A DNA stretch of 64,000 bases from contig NZ_JAGFVL010000006.1 in the NCBI RefSeq assembly GCF_017599345.1, positions 1-64,000 on the forward strand. Reading direction: 5' to 3'. Of this stretch, positions 8,673 to 18,372 are shown piece after piece. The notes beneath the pieces were generated by a model. It saw only the letters and a list, made by a program, of their open reading frames with translations, had not been told where the DNA came from and searched no databases. Every line of letters begins with the position of its first letter. The stretch's first letter is position 1. The stretch comes from Gracilibacillus suaedae (lineage in GTDB: Bacteria; Bacillota; Bacilli; Bacillales; Amphibacillaceae). The translations under genes were made by a program, and so were the position numbers.

Positions 8673-9440
8673 ATGATTTCTTTATATATTAAGAAAAAAA
8701 AATACAATGCTTTTGAACTAAATGATATATCAATGGAAATTATACCTGGAAACATTAATCTATTGTTAGGACATAATGGTGCAGGTAAAACTACTATTAT
8801 TAAATCATTGTTTGGTCTTATTGAGTTTGACGGGGAGCTTATAGTAGATAATCGTCAATTTTCCTTTGATTCTCAAGAAGATGTAAATTATTTTAAAAGT
8901 CAAATTGCCTATTTACCGGATAATATTTCTTTGTTAGATTATTTAACACCGACGGAATATTTCCAATTAATGAAATCTTCAAATGGAGTTGAAACCACTA
9001 ATGAGTACTTAGAAAATTTAATTGAAATTTTTAATTTAGAAAAGTACATGAACGTTCCAATTAGGAACCTTTCACATGGAAATAAAAAGAAAACACAAAT
9101 TGTATCTCAATTGTTTAGAGGAACTAATTTTCTAGTTTTTGATGAACCGACAAACGGTTTGGATCCTGATATGATCATCACACTAAAGCGGGTATTAGAT
9201 AAACTTAAATCTCAAGGGGTAGGCATTCTCATCTCGACACATGATTTGAATTTTGGTAAAGATTTATTTGATCATATTGTGATATTAAGAGATGGGATGA
9301 TGAAATTAAACAGTACGAAGGAAGAAGTAAAAAGTAAGTTTGGTAATATTATGCTAGAGGATTTATACACAAAAGTAAATAAAGACTATTACAAATATAT
9401 TGAGAGGTTATTAGATGAACTTAATATATCAGGTAGTTAA
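8673..9440 (+). CDS. ABC transporter ATPase of the peptide locus
   Basis: A 255-aa cytoplasmic nucleotide-binding subunit. Walker A GHNGAGKT is at residues 33-40, the signature LSHGN at about 138, Walker B FLVFDEPT at about 157, and the H-loop STHD at about 190. It is of the CcmA/drug-exporter type (GHNGAGKTT, NGLDP) rather than the sugar-importer type. AGGAGTG precedes ATG 8673. Its last 26 bases overlap the permease gene, which shows translational coupling. Expected to power export of, or immunity to, the product of the preceding gene. Confidence 0.85.
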   Translation: MISLYIKKKKYNAFELNDISMEIIPGNINLLLGHNGAGKTTIIKSLFGLIEFDGELIVDNRQFSFDSQEDVNYFKSQIAYLPDNISLLDYLTPTEYFQLMKSSNGVETTNEYLENLIEIFNLEKYMNVPIRNLSHGNKKKTQIVSQLFRGTNFLVFDEPTNGLDPDMIITLKRVLDKLKSQGVGILISTHDLNFGKDLFDHIVILRDGMMKLNSTKEEVKSKFGNIMLEDLYTKVNKDYYKYIERLLDELNISGS

Positions 9441-10809
9441 GAATGTCGAAGTTAAGAAAATTACTGAAAAGGTAAGATCCTTCATAATCAATAATCCATC
9501 CCATTCGCTATTAATAGCTTTAGGTTTAATCCTACTCTACGCAATATACGGGGCGGCATCATTACAAATAATCACACATCTGGAATTAGAGCTAAAAGTA
9601 ATTTTTATTAATTTAGTTAAGATAAGTTTAATCGTAAGCACATTCTTTGTCATTATATTTAGAAATATATTTAAAACAAATGATTTTGTGTTTTTCTATT
9701 TAAATACAAGGATAAAAGCTTATCAAATTATATTAAGTAGGATCCTATTACCATCCGTTTTCTACTATATTTTATTAGTTTTGGCCTCACTACCAGTTAT
9801 GATCAGTGTGATTATCAAAGACTACACTATTGATCTTGCCTACTTATTATTGTTACTCGTAATATTTATTATTAGCTATTTTCTTTGCTTTACAATTTGG
9901 ATGGTTGTCAATATTTTTATTGTCAAGTTCACGGGTGTGAAGGAAAGGTTTTGGTTAAATACTTTTATAAAAGTAGCTGTAATAGCGGGTCTAATTATGA
10001 TCATTAACCCTTTAGAAGTATTATTAGGGGGAAATTCATTACTTCATTTCATTGTAATCATTTTGTTAGGCATCAGCGTTTCTTTTTTATTCGTTAAACT
10101 CTCTTTAAAATTTTTAAATAATTGTTTTATGCAAAAAGATGCAGGCACCCTTTCACCAAAATACACTCCAAAGAAATTAGACTATAACAGTAAGTTCCTA
10201 CTTCAAAGCAAACTAGAAACAATACATTTCTTTCGTAATCAAGTTTTTGTGGAGCAAGGATTTTTCTTCATTATTTTAATGGTTCTGGTCATCGGTCTTT
10301 ATTATAGTTTAGAATTAGTTAATTTTTCACTGATTTATTCAATGTTAATTAATTTTGGTTTGAAAGAAATCATGTTGCTGTTGCCGTTAACTATTGGAAT
10401 TCATTTTAAAGAATATATGCAAGCAATTTATTCGTTGAATATCGGGAAGTATCAGTATTTTTTATCGAGATTATTGATCATTTATCTATTAAACTGCATC
10501 ACTTACTTTCTATTTATAATGATTAGTTATACTGTTACTAGAATGGAAGTGTATGGGATACTTGAAACTTTTATTAGTATAGCGTTTATTACGATGTTAT
10601 CTACTATGGTTGGTTTTGTAATCAAAATAAATGAACTAAACAAAGTATACGTCATCATTATATTATTAATTTCCGTAAATATTTTTGACATGTTTATAAA
10701 ACAGTTATTGAATCATCCAATCCTTGTCCAGTTTACATATATATCACTTGCTGTAATGTTATTTCTTATCATCGAAACTGTCTATTTAAGGAGACCAATA
10801 GTGAAATGA
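9415..10809 (+). CDS. ABC transporter permease of the peptide locus
   Basis: A 464-aa very hydrophobic protein with about 12 predicted membrane helices in two halves, joined by a hydrophilic stretch around residues 240-280 (DAGTLSPKYTPKKLDYNSKF). There is no binding-protein-dependent EAA motif, so it fits exporters of the ABC-2/YydJ-like kind. It overlaps the ATPase gene by 26 bases and the protease gene by 4, so all are made together. No specific family could be named from the sequence. Confidence 0.7.
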   Translation: MNLIYQVVKNVEVKKITEKVRSFIINNPSHSLLIALGLILLYAIYGAASLQIITHLELELKVIFINLVKISLIVSTFFVIIFRNIFKTNDFVFFYLNTRIKAYQIILSRILLPSVFYYILLVLASLPVMISVIIKDYTIDLAYLLLLLVIFIISYFLCFTIWMVVNIFIVKFTGVKERFWLNTFIKVAVIAGLIMIINPLEVLLGGNSLLHFIVIILLGISVSFLFVKLSLKFLNNCFMQKDAGTLSPKYTPKKLDYNSKFLLQSKLETIHFFRNQVFVEQGFFFIILMVLVIGLYYSLELVNFSLIYSMLINFGLKEIMLLLPLTIGIHFKEYMQAIYSLNIGKYQYFLSRLLIIYLLNCITYFLFIMISYTVTRMEVYGILETFISIAFITMLSTMVGFVIKINELNKVYVIIILLISVNIFDMFIKQLLNHPILVQFTYISLAVMLFLIIETVYLRRPIVK

Positions 10810-11201
10810 CGTTATTAACGTTTTTGATACAATTAATGCTTGCTACATTACTCGTGCTGATTGTACATGAAATAGGACATATTATTCCCATCATGCTATT
10901 TAATATTTTGGAAGGGAAGCCGTTCTATTACTTTGGTATTGAAATTAATCTTAAATATTTTTATGTTACTCACGAGAAGTTCGATAACATCATTAGAAAT
11001 TTAATTGTAGCCATTTCGGGTTGTTTGTTTCCGATATTTGTAGCCATTTTATTGTTTAATATTATTGAAACACCTTTTACAAGTTTGTTCATATTATTAG
11101 CTTTTGGTAACTTGGCAATGCTACATCCTAATTTACCAGACGGAAAGAATATTATAAATATCTTAACAGAAATGAGGGATAATAGTGGCAAAAATATTTA
11201 A
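10806..11201 (+). CDS. Minimal M50/S2P-like membrane metalloprotease
   Basis: A 131-aa membrane protein. The zinc-binding motif HEIGH is at residues 21-25 within the first hydrophobic helix, and a candidate third ligand lies in NLPDGKN (Asp at about residue 112), the LDG-like motif of site-2 proteases. Three to four membrane helices. It is only a third of the usual site-2 protease length, like YydH-type proteins found next to exported peptides in Bacillus. It starts 4 bases inside the permease gene. Likely role: cleavage of the peptide precursor or of a membrane-anchored part of the system; immunity is also possible. Confidence 0.65.
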   Translation: MTLLTFLIQLMLATLLVLIVHEIGHIIPIMLFNILEGKPFYYFGIEINLKYFYVTHEKFDNIIRNLIVAISGCLFPIFVAILLFNIIETPFTSLFILLAFGNLAMLHPNLPDGKNIINILTEMRDNSGKNI

Positions 11202-11463
11202 GGCTATATCGAGTGGGTTGAGTGTTACATTTTTATATGTTTTAGTTGTTTTTATTACACCGATTATTCTATTGTTACTAGAATCAAATGTCTCATCTAA
11301 TCCTACAATTTTTGGCTTATCTCTTTATAATATTGAAGTAGAGGACACTACATTTACTACTGAAGCTACATTTTTTGGAATTTGTATATCCTTTTTATTA
11401 GGGTTAATCATTCACTTTGCAATACAGTATTTATTCGGATCTAGGAAGTCTGCAATAGAATAA
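11185..11463 (+). CDS. Small two-helix membrane protein, possible immunity protein
   Basis: A 92-aa protein with hydrophobic segments at about residues 12-33 and 62-86 and an acidic outward loop between them. It starts at GTG 11185 (GAGGGAT upstream), 17 bases inside the protease gene, so it is the last member of the operon. I do not recognise it. Size, topology and position are typical of immunity proteins of bacteriocin loci, but nothing in the sequence proves that role. Confidence 0.55.
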   Translation: MAKIFKAISSGLSVTFLYVLVVFITPIILLLLESNVSSNPTIFGLSLYNIEVEDTTFTTEATFFGICISFLLGLIIHFAIQYLFGSRKSAIE

Positions 11464-11585
11464 TTATTTAAGAGGATTGTCAGCGAACCGGTTTAAAGGG
11501 AGAAATATTGCATAACAGTGAGTCAAGGAGTTCAAGTCTATATTTAGAATAATAAATAAACAATAGCAAAATAGATAGCTCGTTT

Positions 11586-11624
11586 CCCCTGATTAATTCG
11601 TAAAAAGTTGAACAGGGGTTTTGT
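11586..11624 (+). terminator. Terminator of the peptide/ABC operon
   Basis: CCCCTG (11586-11591) pairs with CAGGGG (11613-11618), followed by TTTTG. The stretch 11464-11782 around it holds no gene that I can support. Confidence 0.65.
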
Positions 11625-11782
11625 GTTTTCGTAAATCTACTAGGAGACAACGTTCGCTTTATTGATTAGTTATTTTTAAGACTAGTGTTCACTTAGTGAG
11701 TAGGAAAAGCATTATATCTATACTAGTCATTGTTTTGTATGTTCTTTACATAATCTATTTCGAGATTTTTTCCTTCGCATAA

Positions 11783-12400
11783 CTTCTTCCTCCATATGAG
11801 GGTTATCAGCTTCACCAATACAATTTATCAAATATCGACTTTATTGTTAGTTCCATACCAATACCAGAAAAGCTACCAGTACAAGTAATAGAAGTGAATG
11901 CGATTTTAGGAGATCAAGATATAAGTAGAATTGAAAAGCTTGTGCTAGATGAGAACCAAATGGTTGATGCTTATATAGATGAACAGATGATATTTATTCA
12001 AAGACAAGATCTACAGACGAGGGAAGCAGTATTAGTGTATATGGCAGCACAATTAGATTCTATGGACTTGGTAGAGGAAGGATTTTTAGATGCCGTGTTA
12101 GAACGTGAAGAGATAGCGCCAACTTCATTTGGTAATTTGGTAGCAATACCACATCCAATTACTCCAAAAACAGATAAAACGTTTATCGCTATTTGTACAT
12201 TAGAAAAACCGATAACATGGGTGAATAAACAGGTACAGTTTGTCTGTATGCTCTGTGTAAAGAAAGATAGTCAAGAAGATTTATAAGCGATGTATAAATG
12301 GTTAGAAAAAGTAATTGATAGCCGTTCTATCGTACAACGATTAGTAAAGGCGAAATCATTTGATGAGATATGAGAGATTTTGTTGTTTGATGATAAATAA
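11783..12400 (+). pseudogene. Remnant of a BglG/MtlR-type PTS-regulated transcription factor
   Basis: The frame from 11783 reads through the end of an EIIB-like domain (IPIPEKLPVQVIEVNAIL) into a PTS EIIA type-2 domain (TSFGNLVAIPHPI, then TLEKPITWVNKQVQFVCML), as found at the C-terminus of BglG-family regulators such as MtlR and LicR. In-frame stops interrupt it at 12284 (TAA) and 12371 (TGA); the conserved continuation MYKWLEKVIDSRSIVQRLVK is visible between them. The DNA-binding and PRD domains are missing upstream. It is a decayed 3' fragment with no expected function. Confidence 0.8.
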
Positions 12401-12439
12401 TGTTTCGGGGAATGAACTACCGGTAAAATAAGCTAGAGA

Positions 12440-12489
12440 AAAGCAATGTAAAGTATGTTCCATCCTTCTATTGTACTTCACATTGCTTT
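12440..12489 (-). terminator. Terminator of the CehA/ABC operon
   Basis: A 16-bp stem with one G-T pair (12440-12455 with 12474-12489) follows the stop of the last minus-strand gene; on the minus strand it is followed by TTCTC after CTTT. Confidence 0.65.
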
Positions 12490-12499
12490 AATTGTGTTT

Positions 12500-14020
12500 T
12501 TATTGAAAATAAATCGGATTGGTGAATGCGATTAATTTTTCTTGCTTATTATATAATTCCCCGCGTATCCATGTAAGTGAATCAGCATCAAGTGGCATTT
12601 CCATCACATCTTTATTAAACTTTCCCTTCATGATTAATCCTTTATTAGAAACAAGCTTATACCATGCATGCTCAGGAGCTTCTTGCATTTCTAAGGATAA
12701 TTTTAGTGGTGATGAATTCTTTCTCACAGTATCACCGATTGTATAAGTCGTTTGTGCTTGTTTGATTTTTAACATAAGTACCGCTTGATAGGAAATAGAG
12801 ATTCTTCCTTCACGAATCGATTGTAAAAAGTCCTGGCGAAATGTATCCGAATTTTTGGGCATATGGACATATGTAATAGCGTAGTTTGCATAAGGATCAT
12901 TGTTGTGGTGCCAATCGCGTCCCGCTGTTGCTGGCATACGGTATCCTTTGTTTAGGAGAGCTGTCCAAAAGTCGAGCGCTTTTTGATTATAGAAAGAAAT
13001 ACTCGGATGATTCCCATTCCAAACCTCCATAAAATCAAAATCATGGATATCTTCTATCTGAAACTCCCAATGACAGCCTGTTCCTATAGGGTTACCGATA
13101 CGAAACGGATGAGCAATCCCAGCGATTGCCCCAAGGTTATGTATGTGTGCTAAACCTTTATGAACATCGGTTGGTCCGATTTTACGCCAATCTGTGTAGG
13201 TAAGCGTTGAATAGCCAAATGTTAACATATGACCGAAGAAAGTGGTCCACTCTAGCCCATATAGCAGTTGAAGCGAAGTTTTGTTTCGTTGCTCTTCCAT
13301 TTCATGTAGGGGACTTGTTGTATTATGGTCAGTAATCGCAAGTACATCTAAGTTTTGTTGTTCTGCAATCTCGACCATCTCAGGAACGGTTTGCTGTCCG
13401 TCACTGTGAAAAGTATGGGCGTGTAATTCAGCTGCTACCCACTTATATTCTGATGCTTTATGATTGATTGATTCACCACTTTCTTGTACTAAATTCTCCG
13501 GAATATTGCCGATATGCATTGGATTCTGCCAAGGTATATGTATCGGGTTTGTTGATTGCCTTTTATCAGTCTTAATCGTTAAAGAAAATTGACACATGTC
13601 CGTGACAATGGCATGAACACTGATAGTAACTGACCATAACCCAGATGGTAAGGAGCCATTCAACATACCTGGAGAAGAAGCTTCTTGAGCAATCAAGACA
13701 TGTTGGGTTGATGCATGACAATGCCTTGCACCGCGAAATCCATTTGAATCATCGACTGACAATGTAAGTAAGTTTTTTAATGGGCTATATTTATCAAAAA
13801 GCTCGTCTGTCTCATTTTGTTCTGGTAATAGGTTATAGCGTGTGAAAGCTTCTGAAATAATAGCTTTTTGTTTTGCCTCATTATTTTCCAATGTGTCAGG
13901 GGAGAAGTGAAAATCAATCGAAAGTGCTTCAGATTCTTCTGGTACATAAAAAGTATAGGTTAAATGGGAATGTATACTTGCTTGTGTAAGTTCTGCTTTC
14001 GTTTGAAATAAAATGGTCAT
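12500..14020 (-). CDS. CehA/McbA-type PHP-domain metallohydrolase
   Basis: A 506-aa protein. Residues about 196-480 form a PHP domain: AELHAHTFHSDG (H200, H202), AITDHNT (D231, H232), GIAHPFR (H304) and TAGRDWHH. This is the pattern of CehA/McbA proteins, which hydrolyse esters and phosphodiesters with a metal centre. The first 190 residues are a beta-rich domain with no family I can name. No signal peptide. It is the last gene of a six-gene operon (16 bases after the 420-aa protein), so it probably acts on the compound brought in by the ABC importer. Confidence 0.75.
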   Translation of the reverse strand: MTILFQTKAELTQASIHSHLTYTFYVPEESEALSIDFHFSPDTLENNEAKQKAIISEAFTRYNLLPEQNETDELFDKYSPLKNLLTLSVDDSNGFRGARHCHASTQHVLIAQEASSPGMLNGSLPSGLWSVTISVHAIVTDMCQFSLTIKTDKRQSTNPIHIPWQNPMHIGNIPENLVQESGESINHKASEYKWVAAELHAHTFHSDGQQTVPEMVEIAEQQNLDVLAITDHNTTSPLHEMEEQRNKTSLQLLYGLEWTTFFGHMLTFGYSTLTYTDWRKIGPTDVHKGLAHIHNLGAIAGIAHPFRIGNPIGTGCHWEFQIEDIHDFDFMEVWNGNHPSISFYNQKALDFWTALLNKGYRMPATAGRDWHHNNDPYANYAITYVHMPKNSDTFRQDFLQSIREGRISISYQAVLMLKIKQAQTTYTIGDTVRKNSSPLKLSLEMQEAPEHAWYKLVSNKGLIMKGKFNKDVMEMPLDADSLTWIRGELYNKQEKLIAFTNPIYFQ

Positions 14021-14035
14021 ACTAATTACTCCTAA

Positions 14036-15298
14036 CTATCTGTGCCAAATATTATGTTCTGTTTGATGTTGATTAAGTGAATAGGTTTCCTGTTTATGAA
14101 GACATGTTTGTAATCCTGTTTCTTTGTGATAGGTAAAAACCTTTAACCCTTTGACAGTGACATTCTCTATTTCTTTATTAATAAGGCGAACATTGATTTT
14201 AGAAATCTGAGAGAAATCTACGATGAGTGGTAGATAGATTGCAACAGTAAAATGATGATCAGGACCTGTGTATGCCGCGTCAAAGGGTCCAAGCTTCATT
14301 TGATGATAGGAACTGCTATACCAATGATCGTCTCCTTCTAATTGACAAGCAAAATCAATGGTTACCTGTCCAAGTGGAACATCCCAAATGGATGATTGAA
14401 TAAATAAGAAGGAAGACAATGTTTCTAACTGATTATATGGTGGCTGTTTATCTGTTAGCTGTCGTTTTGCTTCCCATTCCATCACATCATTCACATATGG
14501 AAAACGATCCATTACAAATTCTCTTGGTTCTTCTTTTGGCTTCCATTGTCTAGGCAGGAAGGAGAAGTGATATTGACTGGTAATTTCATCTGTAAAATTA
14601 CCATTACCTGTAGCAGTTTGCATAATCGGGCGCTTTCCGTTCTTATAAGCTTTCGTATATTTTGTATCAATATGGTGTGCTCCTTGATAAATAGCATGGT
14701 CAATTGAATTATCTTCAAAGAGATATACTCTTATCATATATTCAATATCGAGCAGTCGGCCCCATTTAGCCATTAACATCATAGCAGGAGTTCCTTCATC
14801 TTCATGACTAAACACCATATGATATTCGATTATCTTTCCTTTCTCCCATTCGTCGATACGATAAAGCATTTCTAATGGAGTATCTGTATATAAATTGTCA
14901 TATTTACCATAAATTTTCCTTCCATGCAAAATAGGGGCATGCTGAAGTGCAAGTAAGTCATTGCCTGTAGGTGTTAGCCTTTCTATTTCGATCGCTTCAA
15001 TTAAAATCGTATGCTCTTCAGTGAAAGGTTCAACTTGAAGTTGATAACTTCCTGCTTGCCATTCCCCTAAATACCGTTCATATCGGAAACTTTCATGTCC
15101 ATAAAAAAGAATAATGTCCTGGTGATGCAAATCATCGATCCATAACCGAACCATTGCTGCTTCATTTCCTTCCTCAGACCATGAAGTTGAACTACTAACG
15201 GTTAATGTTATAGAGTAGAATCCTGAATCAGGAAGATTAACAACAAAAGTCTGTCTTTCTGTTAATGGAGCAGGCCTATCAAGTAGTTGAATTGTCAT
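14036..15298 (-). CDS. Uncharacterised beta-rich protein in the CehA/ABC operon
   Basis: A 420-aa protein without signal peptide or membrane helices. I do not recognise it. The N-terminal 110 residues (FVVNLPDSGFYSITLTVSS through YQLQVEPF) look like a carbohydrate-binding-module type beta sandwich; the remainder is rich in aromatic and acidic residues. It lies between the first permease and CehA with 15-20 base gaps and AGGAGGTTAC ahead of ATG 15298, so it is made with the importer. A role in recognising or preparing the imported substrate is inferred from position only. Confidence 0.6.
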   Translation of the reverse strand: MTIQLLDRPAPLTERQTFVVNLPDSGFYSITLTVSSSTSWSEEGNEAAMVRLWIDDLHHQDIILFYGHESFRYERYLGEWQAGSYQLQVEPFTEEHTILIEAIEIERLTPTGNDLLALQHAPILHGRKIYGKYDNLYTDTPLEMLYRIDEWEKGKIIEYHMVFSHEDEGTPAMMLMAKWGRLLDIEYMIRVYLFEDNSIDHAIYQGAHHIDTKYTKAYKNGKRPIMQTATGNGNFTDEITSQYHFSFLPRQWKPKEEPREFVMDRFPYVNDVMEWEAKRQLTDKQPPYNQLETLSSFLFIQSSIWDVPLGQVTIDFACQLEGDDHWYSSSYHQMKLGPFDAAYTGPDHHFTVAIYLPLIVDFSQISKINVRLINKEIENVTVKGLKVFTYHKETGLQTCLHKQETYSLNQHQTEHNIWHR

Positions 15299-15318
15299 AG
15301 TAACCTCCTAATAAACAT

Positions 15319-16155
15319 TTACTTCATTTCTTTCTTGGATTCTTTTATATTACTGTAAATATAAAAGTAACCAACAATCGAACATAATAAAAACATAAAC
15401 ACGGCTAAACTGCTTGATTGCTCGATCTCGTTAAAAACAGAGAAATGTTGTTGCATAGAAACACCAAGCATTTGTGGCGCATTTTTATCAATTAAGAAAG
15501 GTGCTGTAAAACTTCCGACAATTCCCATAAATAAAAAGGTAAGTGCTACGAGCATCGTACGATAGGACAAAGGTAAAATAAAGTGCCAAAATAACCGCCA
15601 TTGATTGGCACCAGCATCCTTTGCGCCTTCAATAATCGAATTTGGGATCGATTGTAAAGCTGAGATTAATAGCATCGTTGTAAAAGGGATATTAAACCAA
15701 ATGTTAATCATTAATAGACCTTTCACATTATAAATAATAGTAGGCATATGTTCATCACCAATAATTCGAGCTACCCATCCATTATCTCGATAAAAGTTGA
15801 TAAAGCCATATACAGCAATAACTCCTGGTATAAACATTGGAATCAAATATGTTTTGTTTATCCATTTCGCGACAGTACTTTGACTGAAACGCAAGTAGAT
15901 GGCAATGGAATAAGCAATTATTAATACAAAAACACAAGAAAGGATTGTGACCGTTAAAGTATGGCGAATATTAGTTAAAATAAGTGGCTCTGTAAAAATA
16001 TAAATATAATGTTCGAATGTAAACTGGCCGTCTTCACCTGTAAAGCTTGTTTTAATAGACGACCAAACAGGATACATCACAAGAATGAGCAAGATTAGGA
16101 AAGAGGGCATAACAAGCCCTATTCCTAATAATGTTGCTTTCCATTTCTTACTCAT
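15319..16155 (-). CDS. ABC importer permease (first), CehA operon
   Basis: A 278-aa inner-membrane subunit with six helices and the binding-protein-dependent EAA loop (EGAKDAGANQWRLFWHFILP). It fits the PotB/spermidine-putrescine or sugar permease group. The frame is open 8 codons further, but ATG 16155 overlaps the stop of the binding-protein gene as ATGA and has AGAGGT ahead of it, so I start there. Partner of the permease at 18373-19194 and the ATPase at 17284-18357. Confidence 0.85.
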   Translation of the reverse strand: MSKKWKATLLGIGLVMPSFLILLILVMYPVWSSIKTSFTGEDGQFTFEHYIYIFTEPLILTNIRHTLTVTILSCVFVLIIAYSIAIYLRFSQSTVAKWINKTYLIPMFIPGVIAVYGFINFYRDNGWVARIIGDEHMPTIIYNVKGLLMINIWFNIPFTTMLLISALQSIPNSIIEGAKDAGANQWRLFWHFILPLSYRTMLVALTFLFMGIVGSFTAPFLIDKNAPQMLGVSMQQHFSVFNEIEQSSSLAVFMFLLCSIVGYFYIYSNIKESKKEMK

Positions 16156-17297
16156 TGTGCAGCGACCTCTTTTTGCCATTGTTCGGTTAATTTACTACCA
16201 AGTTCGCCACCATTAAAAATACGATAACCATCCATCACATCAGCAAATTTCTCTTGATCTTCTTCAGATAAGAGATCCCATTTGATTCCTGGATATCCAT
16301 ACATTTGATCCATCACAATTTCTTGTACATCTAACGTTAGTACATAGTTTAAAAATTCTTCGGCAGCCTTTTTCCGTTCTTGATCATCGTTATTCGCTAG
16401 CATTAGATAAGCAGGGCCACCTGTAAAAGCAGGTTGTATTTGCTTTAATTTAATAGTTTCTGGTAAGAGCCCTTTGTTGATTTGTTCTAATGCCATGTCT
16501 GACCAAGCAGGAATCATATCTACTTCACCATTTGCCAATAAATCTAAGGTACCTTGATTTTTCTTCGGATAGACACCTTCTTGGTACATGTAAGGGCCAA
16601 GTTCATTTAACAAATCAAAGCCTTGATCCCAATCTTCCATAATACTTTCATCTTGAATATTCATAGCATCATCTTCTAGTTGGTTGTAGACAGTAGTTAA
16701 CACAAATGAACTACCAGACCCCCCCGTAGTAGGGTCATTATATGCAAAACGACCTGGATGATCTTTAATCCATTGGTATAGCTCTTCTGCAGTATCTGGT
16801 ACATCTGTCACTTTGTCTTCATTGTATGCAAGTACAACTGAAGAAGCGCGATAGGGAACAGCTAGATCATTTGCACCTGCTAGATTTTCTTCTTGAACAT
16901 TGCTTAAATTTTCCACATTATGAGATGTTAAAGGATAGAAAATATCTCCCGTTTCCTTACCGCGCAGAATATCTTCAAGTGATCCTTCATAAATATCAAC
17001 CTCAGAATCATTACCGGATTCTTTCGCTGCAAGGATTCGGTCCATTGTTGATTGTCCTCCTGTCCCTGAAGGAACAAAGACAAATTTCACATCAATATCG
17101 TCATGTTCTTCTTCAAACATCGGAACAACGGTTTCCCAGAATTCCTCCACATTCTTTGAACCTGAGCTGTATAAGGAGATTTCGGTTTTTCCTGATGCGT
17201 CTGCCTCATTCCCATTACTACAAGCAACTAATGATAATGCACTGAAACCAATGATTGCTCCTGCGGCTAACTGCTTTACTCCATTAAATATTTTCAT
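16152..17297 (-). CDS. Extracellular solute-binding lipoprotein, CehA operon
   Basis: A 381-aa family 1 binding protein. A lipoprotein signal peptide ends in LVAC with the lipidated Cys at residue 26. The mature protein is acidic and contains the usual NEDKVTDVPDTAEELYQWI and FTGGPAYLMLANN regions. The gene starts 14 bases inside the ATPase gene and ends in a 4-base overlap with the next permease, so the operon is translationally coupled. Ligand unknown; the neighbouring PHP hydrolase suggests a phosphodiester or other ester (inference). Confidence 0.85.
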   Translation of the reverse strand: MKIFNGVKQLAAGAIIGFSALSLVACSNGNEADASGKTEISLYSSGSKNVEEFWETVVPMFEEEHDDIDVKFVFVPSGTGGQSTMDRILAAKESGNDSEVDIYEGSLEDILRGKETGDIFYPLTSHNVENLSNVQEENLAGANDLAVPYRASSVVLAYNEDKVTDVPDTAEELYQWIKDHPGRFAYNDPTTGGSGSSFVLTTVYNQLEDDAMNIQDESIMEDWDQGFDLLNELGPYMYQEGVYPKKNQGTLDLLANGEVDMIPAWSDMALEQINKGLLPETIKLKQIQPAFTGGPAYLMLANNDDQERKKAAEEFLNYVLTLDVQEIVMDQMYGYPGIKWDLLSEEDQEKFADVMDGYRIFNGGELGSKLTEQWQKEVAAQ

Positions 17298-18357
17298 ATA
17301 CTTCCATCCTCCTATTATTTAGTACTTCTCCCGTTTCCTTAAAAACTAAAAAGTTATTTAATTGAATGGGAATGGTACTTTTTAATACAAATTGCTCCAT
17401 TTGTTGACGGTCTACGAACATCTTGAGTGAACCAATCATAGTCTTTAACGTTATTTCGGCAAAATGGCCAAGCATCATGATTTTGTCTATTTGTGCTTCG
17501 ATATTCCTTGTATTGGCAGTGGCAAGTTGTATGTCTTCTGGACGAATGCCGATTGTGACATCTCCTGTATACGCATCATTATGGATAAAGGTTAAATCAC
17601 CAATTTGTATCGTGTTATTTACCGACTTTCCTTTGATGAAATTCATTCTTCCAATAAATTGTGCAACAAATAAGGAATTAGGTGCATTATAGACTTCTTG
17701 TGGATTATCGATCTGTTCAATGTGTCCATTGTTCATGACGACAATTTTGTCCGAGATCGATAATGCTTCTTCTTGATCATGTGTAACAAAAAGCATCGTT
17801 AAATTTCGTTTTGATTGTATTTCTCTTAATTCTTCCCGGAGTTCATGACGTAGCTTTGCATCTAAGGCACTGAAAGGCTCGTCCAACAGTAATACTTCTG
17901 GTTCGAGTAATAGTGCACGTGCTAAAGCAATTCGTTGTTGCTGACCACCAGATAATTCACTAGGATATTTCTTTTCCATCCCTGTTAAATGAACAAGTGT
18001 TAATACTTCTTCTACTTTCATTTGTATTTCTTTCTTTTTTACTTTTTTTAATTTTAAGCTGAAAGCTAAATTATCGAATACGGTCATATGTGGCCATAAG
18101 TTATAACTTTGAAATACCATAGCACTTGGTCGTTTTTCTGAAGGTAAATGATGTACTTCTTTGTTACTGATTTTGATCGCACCACTCGTTGGATCAATAA
18201 AACCACCAACACTTCGTAATACGGTTGTTTTTCCACATCCAGAAGGACCTAATAGCGTAACGAGCTCACCTTCATTAACGTGAAAATCAATATTTTGAAC
18301 ACCTTCACCAGTAGGATAAATTTTAGATAAATTTTCGATTGATAGTTTGATAGTCAA
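17284..18357 (-). CDS. ABC importer ATPase with TOBE domain, CehA operon
   Basis: A 357-aa ATPase of the PotA/FbpC/MalK class. Walker A GPSGCGKT is at about residues 37-44, the signature LSGGQQQR at about 135, Walker B VLLLDEPF at about 155, and a C-terminal TOBE domain from about 240 includes the GIRPEDI segment. TTG 18357 is the only start that fits the AAGGAGTGAT upstream. It follows the permease gene by 15 bases and overlaps the binding-protein gene by 14. Confidence 0.87.
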   Translation of the reverse strand: MTIKLSIENLSKIYPTGEGVQNIDFHVNEGELVTLLGPSGCGKTTVLRSVGGFIDPTSGAIKISNKEVHHLPSEKRPSAMVFQSYNLWPHMTVFDNLAFSLKLKKVKKKEIQMKVEEVLTLVHLTGMEKKYPSELSGGQQQRIALARALLLEPEVLLLDEPFSALDAKLRHELREELREIQSKRNLTMLFVTHDQEEALSISDKIVVMNNGHIEQIDNPQEVYNAPNSLFVAQFIGRMNFIKGKSVNNTIQIGDLTFIHNDAYTGDVTIGIRPEDIQLATANTRNIEAQIDKIMMLGHFAEITLKTMIGSLKMFVDRQQMEQFVLKSTIPIQLNNFLVFKETGEVLNNRRMEVYENI

Positions 18358-18372
18358 CCATCCATCACTCCT

